Of a stretch of DNA of 64,000 bases, positions 54,131 through 64,000 are shown one piece after another; positions within the stretch are counted from its first letter, which is position 1; every line of letters begins with the position of its first letter. The notes beneath the pieces were generated by a model. That model made no database searches. It was not told where the DNA came from and was given only the letters and a program-made list of their open reading frames with translations. Made by a program: the position numbers and the translations under genes. Source of the DNA: Varroa destructor (taxonomy: Eukaryota; Arthropoda; Arachnida; Mesostigmata; Varroidae); NCBI RefSeq assembly GCF_002443255.2, contig NW_019211457.1:51004617-51068616 (forward strand), given 5' to 3'.

Positions 54131-57100
54131 TATAGGGTTGTTAGTGTTGGCTCCAGTCGTACAATATTGCAGTTTTTGTTACGGACATGCTAAACGATGA
54201 ACGGGTTAGTTCGGGCACGATTGTGTCACGGCCAGTGACCCAATCGTGCCCGTGTTTTTTTTACCAGTTCCATAATGCCAATGGTAACACCATATGAATT
54301 GGCAGTGTCAGGGTAGGTTGCTGAGCTCAAGTCTGAAGTATGTGCGCGTAATTCACTGTCGTTGCTGTCCATTATTTAATGGAAATAGCATTGGCATGGC
54401 CAAACATACTACCAACACACTTGACGAGTCTTAAATATTACAGTCGACACGGGTTTGCATAGCTTAGGGAATACAATACGATCAAACTATGATTTATCGA
54501 AATAAACGATCACGCAGTGCTACACATTTAATCTACTTTTTTTTTTTTAATAGAAGAACACAAAACAACTAACAAGCTATGTTTGATAAGATAACAAGCA
54601 TTTATATGAGTAAATCACAAACAAATGAACTAGAGATATTAGCGAAGGTAAGGATTATTATAGATTAGTTTCATGAAAGCCAGTTAACAATAAAAGTCCT
54701 ATAAACAACAGATAGTATTAATTGCAGTGGCTTGTTTTTGAGCTGTAACTAATGTTACATGATAAAAATTGTCATCTTATTAACAGTTCAATGCGTATGG
54801 AGTCGAACATTGGCTGGCGATATGATCGGTTAACAAGCTAGTTTCGTATACTTTGTTATAAAACAAAATATAGCTTGAAACAATATCAAGTGATCGAATG
54901 GGAGAAACACTCGATCGTTTGATACAGTTACAGATTCGGCAACAGGATTCAATAAATTGAGTTTTTGACGCTGGTTTTAAATGTTTAAAGCTGTCTTAGC
55001 AGTATGGTGAGTTAAATTATTTCCTGCCCAACGTCTAGCACATCATTTCTAGTTCTCACGCTCAACAAACTAGATAGATAAATTCGTTTTTCCCTAGCCT
55101 TGGGATGATTCTGGATTTGTTCCTTTGATTCAACAACCAGATCTCTATTATAATAAGCGTTGCCTATTTCGTTATTTTCAGTTTGCACAAATGTCTTTAC
55201 TTGGCTATAATTCCTGCGGCAGTATCAACGCAGTATGCGGCTAGGGGAGGAACTGGTGCAAACAAATCGAAAAATCGAATAACCGGTAAAGCATTTATTT
55301 ACTAAGTTCAATAACACGTGGGGTAAGTTGAGTGTGAAACTGGGTGTGGACACGCTTCGTTTTCGGGCCAGCCGTTTGAGACAACGCTTAGCGACAGCAA
55401 AACCGGGCACGTTTATTCAGGGCCGATGCAACTTTCGGGCAATTAGTGAACCAAATGCTGTTAAGGTTAGAATTGATTTGAAACCGATAAAGAAAATCTT
55501 CAGGAGGAATAGGAGGATCCGATCTTTTTACGATAAAATCGTTTCCATATTAGTTTCATATTAAAATCGGGAATCCTTTCACTGGGCTATACAAACGCCA
55601 TGCACGGTTTGTATGATACCTTTCTACCTGAAGGACGATTGCTTGTGATGATACGGTTTCATCTACTCTTATACTATCCTAGGTACAGCACAGGAGCACC
55701 TGCTAACAGAGAAGCACATGCTAAACGACGCGGGATTTGTGCAATAACAAACTTGTGCACGGTAGATTAAGCAAAATATATTGACGTGTAGTACTGTAAG
55801 ATCATCAAGGGTACGAATAGACTCCTGAGCTTTGTACGGCTCATCAATGATCGCATGTTACTCTCATTCAATTTATCTTTATTGATTTTAACTACCATAG
55901 CTCTACTTGATTTTTTTAGCTTTCTAATTGACGCTGGTTGCATTTTTGCCGTTACCTATCAGCTTCGTTTGAGAAGAAATTCCGCTGGAGAAGAATGGCT
56001 TTTGGTCAAGTGTTGTCTGTAACCGCCATCGGCGATACTCTATATTTTCGTCCCTAAAAAAGTACACAAACTCTGTTAAAAATAATGAAAATAATAATGT
56101 AAGCTTTCACTACACAGTAACATGTTGAAAAAATCTCAAACAAACTAAACTATAGTATTTGTTTTCTTCCATTTCTGTTACTAGGTGTGTAATTATATAT
56201 AAACAAATATTTCGTATAGAGTATCGCAGTTGGATAAATGTATGAGGGTTCTCTTTCCGTTACAAAATCCACGTGTTGCAACGTATCACAGCCGACGATG
56301 CGTTTGACTTTAGCTTTCGATCACTTCCTGTTCTATTGAAACAGATAATGATCTGATTGTTTAGCTGGTATAGCTGGGTTAAAATTTCATATGCATATAT
56401 ATTCGACAGCGGTCGGTTATCTCAAGTGGCTCACTCCAAAGATAAGTACCGTTACTTTTTTTATGCAGGAACGTGTCAAAATGCTTTCAAGTGCTCTTTT
56501 TTTTTTACGCCTCTATACACAATGCCGTAAGGTGATATTTTTCACAGCGGCGCGAACATAAGTTGTTTTCTGGCAGTCTAACGGTAAATATGGAAATATG
56601 TAAGTACGAACAAGTTAAATGATTATGATACTTTTGATCTTCTACCTTTTTATTTGAAAGGCGACCATGCCACTGGACTCCTGCCTGGATGACTGACAGT
56701 AAGTAACGCATCCGCCTGATGGAATGGATGTACATTGCTACATCATAAAAAAAATGTATACGGGTTAAATCGACTAGGATGTTTGTAACGTTATTTTAAT
56801 GTTTTCAATACAAGCATGTTTCGGTTGATTTAGACAATGCGCCAGATAAGTAATCCAAGTTGGCCCTGTAAAATAAAGGATCTGATACGATTATTGCTTG
56901 TCAAGGCTAATAAGGCTCAATTTTGCTATTAAAATAATGTCGCTTTTGTTTAGCTAGGACCGCAAAAACCTAAAATATTCAAAGAGAAAGACTATCGACA
57001 TAAGGACAAAAGATCGTAAGACCCATTATTGTAAAGTTAACAACATATCTTTACGTCCTGTCTAGGCCTAATAATAAATCTCCTCCTATCTAAACAATAC

Positions 57101-58323
57101 TCTGCAAAGAGCAGAACAAGAAATTCAATCTGCTCTTGCTTAGGCTTAACTGAACCAGCTGTTCAAGCCATGCCACCTATTGTCCATTACTTGGTTTTTT
57201 TACCAAGATCATCCAATCACGCTGCAAATGGCCATTTTGCTTGTTTTTAATTACTCACGCAAGGAATTACCGCTACATAGCCGATAAAAGAATTCAAGTA
57301 AATCCTCCACTTCAGAGAAGGGACACATGCACGCAGTAAGTTTCTATGAAAAATTCAGGCAATCACGATCACTTATTAGACAAGCCTAATGCGTCTGTTG
57401 GAACTTGCAGAGTTTTCGCGGGTTCGAGTCCCATCGATGTCAAATAGAAAAGAAGAAACTGGAACAAAAAAGTAATCCCGAATGATCGTAAGCGTTGGCT
57501 AGAATAGATTCTTCGTTTTAAGCTTTGTATCATGCTCTCATTCTATTTTGTGTTTAAAATAAATTAAGGTATCCTCAAAGATGTGTACCTTCAGACATAT
57601 CGGAGGTTTTAAAGAATCTCATGGGATATTTAATAAAGTTGTTCGGCCGCATTTACTGTCAACGAAAAATATGTTCATTAAATCGAACAGACCAACCGAA
57701 AACAAACATTATTGATGATATAATATATTTACAGCGTGGGCAAATAATCAAGCGAACTAAAATTAATCTGATATACTCGACTGGGTGTGTGATCCAGCGC
57801 TTGGCAGGTATTTCTAATCTCGGCCCTCTTATTCTCTTTGTTTCCACTTGATTTGCGCGTGGGGAGTCCAGAATGTATCGTTTGATCGTGGCGAGCTTAA
57901 TATTAACAGAGTCCACAGGCAAAACAATTAGTGAAGCCGATAGTCAAGGGGTTATACCATATAGTACCTGCAACTTAATCTGAGTGCAATTATGATAGTA
58001 ACTTAATAACGAAATATCCGTACCAGTTGGCGTGCCTACGCGTGTCCATCATGTATGTACGGGTGTAACGAAGAACCGTTTGATATAGAAAGCGCGGAAA
58101 TTATCCCAGCTATCGCATGTCCTGTACCTAGGTCGACAGGTACAACTCGCTAATAAAACAGACACTTTAATTAGGAACTTTTTTTTTGATGAGTAAGCTT
58201 CACTTGCATTGTATAATCAAAAAATCTATATAATCGATGCATATTGACAATATAGGAGGGAACAAGTGACAGTTTATCTATGCAGCTCTGACTACTATTC
58301 CCAGTAATAGTGTAACTGACGTA

Positions 58324-58338
58324 GGGGGGGGGGGGGGG
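58324..58338 (+). repeat. Poly(G) run, 15 nt
   Basis: Uninterrupted G tract in AT-rich unassigned sequence. Confidence 0.9.
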
Positions 58339-58942
58339 TCGAACTACATGCTGCAATCGTTTGACAAAAATGATCTCGTTTGTTAGGTAAGTTACCATCT
58401 GTCGAAGCTTTGTATATGTCATGACCAGCATACTATTATCTGTAACGTTTAACTTAGAATAACTGAATTATTGGAGTCGAATTAAAAAAGACAAAGCAGT
58501 ATTTTAAAGAACTCCGTAACATTCAAGTTTTTTTTTTTAAATTTAATGGCATCGAATATTCAGTAGAATAGTTCATGATTTTTCCATTATTTATCGTAGC
58601 GTATTATGGATGAAAGATCACGTGGTTCGTTAATTTGTATCTTTCTCTATCAATTACGGAACTGAAGGAAAACCGAGATTAAACATTTTACTAGATAATA
58701 TATTAAAATTTACATAGCTCTAGAAAAGAAATTCGTTCGAGTCCCGTCACCATTCGAATTCATTGTATGGCTGTATTTCTACGCCCGATTTCGAACAAAT
58801 ACCACGACGTATCCCGGTACTGCTTACTGTACCATCGCAGAAACGCACAAATATACAGTTCAAATGAAAAAACATCTCCTAGAATTTGCCAGTGATGAGA
58901 GCCCGGAATGTTACAGGTTTTACCATTGAACAAAGTACGCCT

Positions 58943-59020
58943 GTGGACGGGTTCGAACCTGCACCACGATGTGTTGTTTAAATTAGCACGCAAGTACGTT
59001 ACGCACTAAGCTATCATTCG
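58943..59020 (-). ncRNA. tRNA-like Pol III promoter boxes (tRNA-derived SINE or tRNA relic)
   Basis: On the minus strand, TAGCTTAGTGCG at 59013-59002 resembles the tRNA A box and D arm, and AGGTTCGAACCC at 58960-58949 is a near-consensus B box and T loop. They lie in the right order, slightly further apart than in an intronless type I tRNA. Acceptor and T stems pair poorly, so this is not a functional tRNA as it stands. A tRNA-derived SINE head is the likeliest reading. Confidence 0.35.
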
Positions 59021-59212
59021 TAGACATGTTGTTGGGTTCAGCTCTACAAAATTCCGGGTTAGCTTAGTAAGATTATAAGCCAGATGGGATTATGATAGAT
59101 TACACCGATTAGATGATTATATGGTCCACCATAGTAAAGTCGAAAGCAATATTACATAATATAGGCACTTTGCATAGATCTCAAGTCAATGTTTCCACGC
59201 TTGTTCTTTCAG

Positions 59213-62200
59213 ATGCAGATGGCAAACTAGAACTTTTGGAGACAGCGTGGTAAGAACGACTGCGATGTCGAAGACAAAAAAAATTGACTACTCTACTTGC
59301 TGGGACTGGGTGCAGTCTTTTGATCTCAGTCTGTCTTCTCTTAAGTGGAGCCAGCCCATCGAGTTTCTACAGAATACGCTGATCTGCGACACTCCAAGGT
59401 TGGTAACCCAAGAAACAGACGTCTAGGATATCTAAATTACGAAAATATTCTCTAAATCGCTATATTTCCTATTGACAAGATGATATTTCTCTTATTTATG
59501 ATAGTTGTTTTTGGTATTAGGTTACAATATAACAACAAGTATCACCCTGAATATGAATGAGCAAATCGTATGCGAGTACCAGTGATCTGCATCTAGTAGT
59601 GATCAAACATAACTTATCGCTAACGGGGTATAATAAAAAAAAAAAAAAAAACACATTCGTGAATAAGTTGATTTAATTAAGTGAACGGTATATTGAAAAG
59701 GTAAACGCAACTAGAGGGCATTCTATTTGGATAGGTAGATTGCCACTATGTTCTTAGTAATAATAACATCTTCAAAACCGAAGACGCCTGGCTCAACAGA
59801 AAAAAAATTCCATGAATTACGCTATATAATTTTAGGGGATACTTGTTTTACTGAATGTAGTTTCCCAAAAAGGCTAACTTAACTATACTTCCTTTATGAA
59901 TTCTATAATTGTGTACGAACTCGCTTGACAAAGGACGAAGAGGAGAAAACATGTCGCAGTCTTACGCAAGACTAACCAGACTTTACTTGTCTAATATTAC
60001 ATCATGTTTTATGTAAATTGAAAATAACAGATATATAGGTTAAAATATAATAAAAATAATAATATAATAAAAGAACGATAAAATAATAATAGAAATAAAA
60101 GAAAGGTCGATCGTTGAAGTTGTTATGGGTAATTTCTTGCTTCAATTCGATCTCGTGGTACATGTTACATCAGGAAAACATTAATTAAAATGTACTATAA
60201 GAACCGTCGACACTACAAGACCGTTTTACTGGTCTTTGTGCTTAAGAAGATGTCTATTGCTACAAGATGAATTAATTAAGGGGATTATATGGTCCACTCA
60301 ATAGAAGAATCTTGCAATTTTCCTCATGCACATTGTCAAATGATTAGAGAATTTTCGCTTATTTCTATAAAGTGACGCTGATGATTTCTAAGAGTCGATT
60401 GTTTGATTTTTTTTTCTTTACACAAAGATGTTTTCGCCGTGAATGGAATCAACGTTCGCGTGAGAATACCGACTTTGCAATCGTTTCCAAAGTCAAGGAT
60501 CGAGGTTACAAACAATGGAGCCACTGTCACAAACATGTTATTCATGTATGTAACTGTTTATTTCGCTATTACATGTCCCTGTACTTTGGAGATACTTCAA
60601 AAAATATGCTGGAAAATTTTAAATGCCCTTAGCTAAGCATGTAAGTCGAAATTGCAGTAAGCCAAATTTTAAATGTTTTTCTCAGGCCCGGCCTAAGCTC
60701 CAGTGGACTCGCTTTTTAATGCGTTGCATCGATGTTCGTACCGATATTTACAGGCAATGGTGAAGCACAGTTTTCGGTTAGGACAAGGCTCCAAGGTGGA
60801 ATTGGATTTAGACAGTGATACGATCGAAAACCTTCTAAGGATTCTCTACACAAGACAGTAGGTTTGACAGAGCTCATAGTCTACCAAAAGTTACAACAGG
60901 TTTGTTTTTTTATAAGATGTTGACGTTATTGGCCTTCGACATACCTCCTTACCTAGATGGCTTTGAAAGTTCACGCAAGCATACTAATAACATTAACAAT
61001 TCGATCAGGCGGTCCAGGAAAGTCCAGCTAGAACGTACGTGTAGGCACGGAAGTGTCGGGCTGCATCGTACTTGAGTGATACCTGAGCATCTTGACTACA
61101 TTTGTATTCGGTAACTGCATCATGGCTATGAGGGGCGTATCTGTTAAACGAACGTGCGTCGTGGAAGAACAAAATTCCGCTGTTCCATTTCCACAACGAT
61201 GTTTTTCTTAGAAGAGTAGGAACGGCCAAATTACTGTTACGTCCCACACTGAAGTTACCACAACTTGCTCACAGGCTATCGACATCTGTTCAGTTGTAAC
61301 AGACGTCAAGGATCAACTTTCTTTTTTATATATTATTCTGCTATTAAAAAAACACTGTCCTTGGATTATCAACTATCCTTGGACAAGATAAGCATAGCAC
61401 AGGTAAAAAGAATATGACTATCGTAAGACAGACCGTTTTGTCTTCGGGTGACTTTTCGGACTCTTAACCATAATATTATTATTTGGCGTCAGTCGGATTT
61501 TGAACACGCTTCAGTCCTTATCGAGGCTGTCGTAGAGATGTCTAACTCGAAGGTCTCTTGAACACGAACTATAGTGGACTATAATGAGCTCAGCATTTTT
61601 ATATATGAAGTAAAAATGTCACGAGATTATTCACACCCTAACAAGAGTGCATATATAGGTAACTGACTCGTATATTTAGTTACTTGAAGAATTGCAGTTG
61701 GATACGTAACGTGGCGTCTTCAGCGTTTCCAAAATAACAGTTAGAGAATTTGTTGAAATGCTAAATAAATTTAGTCTATGGCCTGATGCAAAATATGTCA
61801 GTCAGTTTTGCAAATCACCGCTTGTTACATTACCTTCAGCTTCGTCGATCTAGTGGCGTTTCGAAAATGTGTAGCCAGAATTTAAATAACTATAACTTCA
61901 ATTTTTACTTACATATCATTAGACATAAAGCATCTATATAGAATGTAACGTATGGCTTTTTCCCTGTAGTGTCGATCTTTCAAAATGTTATCATTTTAGC
62001 CACTAATTCACAAACTTCAACGAATGTTTCATTCGGTATTGCAATGATATTGTAATGGTTTTAGGTGTAAAAAAATGGGCAGTTTTCTCTGGGACCTTTC
62101 GCCCAACTCATTTGTTCGTCAAGGTGACATAATGACAATGGAAATAAAATTTACCACCTTTACTTGAGTCATCTGGAGTGCGGGATAGAATGGATTGTTG

Positions 62201-64000
62201 GGGTAGCAATAGCAACTAGTTGGCACCGGTCACTGTACACTCAAGTAAAATGGTCCAGCTAACCATTCGTTCGGGATTGTAACTTCTCGTAAATTTATAT
62301 GGTGCCCCCTGCGTATTACCTAGTACACCGATTAATTGTGCCACTTAGTATGGTTGTAGCTTCATCGTTCCACATAGTCTTTTCAAAAACTAACTGCACT
62401 CTGCATACATTTCTACATTTGCAAAATTACTCTCTTCTTCTTCTTCTTCTTCATCTTTACTATTTAATATATGCAACATTTCTATTAACAACATTCTAAG
62501 CTACGACAGATACTTGGTCTGCTGTTGACAGATTTTGGGGTTGTTTCGGTATAATTTTACATGTGCCTCTTTTCGGCTGACGATATTCAGTGTAGTTATT
62601 GATTTTGTGAACATCAATATCCTAAATCGTTCAAACGATGTTTTAGACTTATCTGGTTTGTTGAATCGCGCAGGTGTATCTGCTTAAAACTCGCTGCGAT
62701 ACTACCTCCGTACATTGTGTATCCATTACTTTTAATTAATTACGCCCGAAAAATAAAAAACCGTTTTTACGGGACCGTACATACATGTCAGACCAGTTAA
62801 TGTAGGCGCGTATCGTTCACACTGTAGGGATTAATGCTATAGCTATTGATGGTCTGCTTCCTTTCAGGTACGTCTCAGTAGATTCTATTACAAAGAATCA
62901 CTTTCGTTTGATGCGCTTTATTCAAGAATTAGGGTTAGTTAGCGATAGACTTCAGGTCGCGCAAAATTATCTGCGTTCCGAGTTTCATCGTTTCGGCTCC
63001 GAACAATCCTTTTTGCAGCTCAATGAGTCACAGGTTTGTATATAGAGTAGAACGGTCCAGCTAGAACGACAGAAAACAGTAGACTACAGTATGATACTAA
63101 TAAATCTCAGTACGCCCGCGTATATTCGAATTGTGACGTTCCATTTATTACTACTAGATAAAATAGGGTGGTTGGTGAAAGGGAATATATACCTAATCGG
63201 TGTATCGAAACAGCCCTGACGGTACTTCATTTCCTACGAGTGTATTAAGTTATCCAGCTAACTCAAGCCCAACAAATTCAACATTTTAAATAGTGAAAAT
63301 CTACTTTGGATAAGTTCTACCATGAGCTAATACAACAAAAAAATTGTTAATTGAATTTCAGCTGGAACCGTACCTGAATACGGAAACTTTACCACTCTAT
63401 ACCGTGTTAGATCTCAATTTTATCATGCGAACCTTCTTGCATTGGAGCGCCGTAGCTAAAGAGTCAACAGTATCGGAGGACTTACCTTACAGATCAGTAG
63501 ATTCCGCCTCGTTTGCTACGATTACCAGTACAATCTGCGAGCTCCTAACAGAACTACACGGAGACCTGTTAATTAGTCCAATCGAGCTTACCCAGTATAC
63601 TGACCACTTGTCCAAGTTGCCAAACAGTCAACGTTGGCCAACGCCGAAACCTGACGGATGGAGTTCCGATAACGAAACTCGGTCTTCCAGCGGAAGTCTA
63701 GTACTAGTCTCCTCCGATAACGTAAAACTGACGTGCAATGAACGTATTCTCTGTCGTGTGCCCTATTTCCGATCACTTTTACATGGTGGCTTTAGGGAAT
63801 CTCTGCAACACGAACAAGTTCGACTTGATATGCATTCATCAATGTTACACCTTGTCTTGGCAGCCCTTGAAAATGGAACTCTGCCGGAGCTGCCAACGAA
63901 CAAGCTACTTGATGTTTATACTGTGTTCGACTATCTCCAATGTGACGAGCTTCTTCACGCTTTTGACGAGCAGATGAGACGAATTGCGCTGCGTCTTGGC
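59213..64000 (+). CDS. Tandem BTB/POZ-domain protein, 5' and 3' incomplete
   Basis: Exons with compatible phases: 59213-59398, 60428-60545, 60754-60857, 62868-63033, 63362 to window end. First BTB: NTDFAIVSKVKDRG, then SHCHKHVIH (expected V-x-CHKHVL), then MVKHSFRLGQGSKVELDLD, then ENLLRILYTRQYVS (expected LLxFLYTGxV), then a BACK-like helix QVAQNYLRSEF. Second BTB begins after about residue 125 of the last exon: DNVKLTCNERILCRVPYFRS, then LLHGGFRES, then QVRLDMHSSMLHLVLAALE, then LLDVYTVFDYLQCDELL. BTB proteins are dimerising adaptors, often for CUL3. Two BTBs occur in ABTB1, IBtk, BTBD8 and RhoBTB, and I cannot choose among them. The junction inside BTB1 (60545/60754) drops the usual A-R-S-x-Y-F segment; a T|GTAACT donor with the acceptor before 60698 would include CSYRYLQAMV. 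The frame is open at base 64000. Confidence 0.62.
59635..59652 (+). repeat. Poly(A) run
   Basis: A tract of about 18 nt in the first modelled intron of the tandem-BTB gene. Confidence 0.85.
62434..62452 (+). repeat. (CTT)n microsatellite
   Basis: About six CTT units in the 1.9-kb intron between tandem-BTB exons 60754-60857 and 62868-63033. Confidence 0.85.

Larger units (their letters stand above)
48461..59212. other. Long stretch without a confirmed gene
   Basis: Includes the weak minus-strand exons 48877-49194 and 50405-50499. A noticeably GC/CpG-richer interval lies at about 51640-52900 and could hold the promoter and 5' UTR of the tandem-BTB gene. A (TA)n tract lies at 54103-54127, an Arg/Lys-rich plus-strand ORF at 55328-55564 that I do not recognise, and tRNA-like boxes near 57380-57431 and 58949-59013. 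No gene is securely modelled. Confidence 0.4.

Noticed and set aside
55221..55240. Resemblance to a cDNA template-switch adapter (AGTATCAACGCAGTATGCGG)
   Set aside because: The match is partial, the run of G that should follow is interrupted and flanking sequence is genomic in character. Chance similarity is likelier than an assembly artefact.
57621..57922. Overlapping plus and minus ORFs of 76 and 87 aa
   Set aside because: No splice context, no recognisable motif, and both frames overlap the same bases.

Overview
This looks like intron-rich nuclear DNA from an arthropod. It is AT-rich, has GT-AG introns often under 150 bp alongside some of several kb, carries several decayed Tc1/mariner copies and (TA)n tracts, and its genes are of animal type (PDE3-like phosphodiesterase, cyclophilin H, POLD3, primase large subunit, FEM-1-like, tandem BTB). 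A mite or other chelicerate is possible, but that is inference. There is no bacterial, operon or CRISPR signal. I built the gene models by hand from splice sites and checked that reading phase carries across every listed junction. Layout: 3.7-9.3 kb (-) a PDE3-type cyclic nucleotide phosphodiesterase, 5' end unresolved. 12.4 kb (-) a short ORF or first exon. 13.5-16.0 kb (-) PPIH, head-to-head with 16.3-17.7 kb (+) intronless POLD3, sharing a short promoter with CRE and E2F sites. 23.9-32.7 kb (-) a 13-exon gene that I read as a very divergent DNA primase large subunit (PRIM2/PriL), with mariner relics in two of its introns. 34.6 kb (+) a retropepsin-like relic. 36.6-38.9 kb (-) an intronless FEM-1-like ankyrin protein with a large acidic insert. 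43.3-46.4 kb (+) a seven-exon gene for an unrecognised protein of about 225 aa with a C-terminal membrane segment, whose presumed 3' UTR holds a 155-nt near-perfect palindrome. 47.5-48.4 kb (-) a dead R1/I-like non-LTR retrotransposon. 59.2-64.0 kb (+) the start of a protein with two BTB/POZ domains that runs off the window. POLD3 and the primase-like gene both serve DNA replication, but nothing else suggests functional clustering. The rest is AT-rich sequence with microsatellites, tRNA-like promoter boxes and no gene I can support. The strongest points for follow-up are the divergent primase subunit, the FEM-1-like intronless gene and the palindrome in the 3' UTR.
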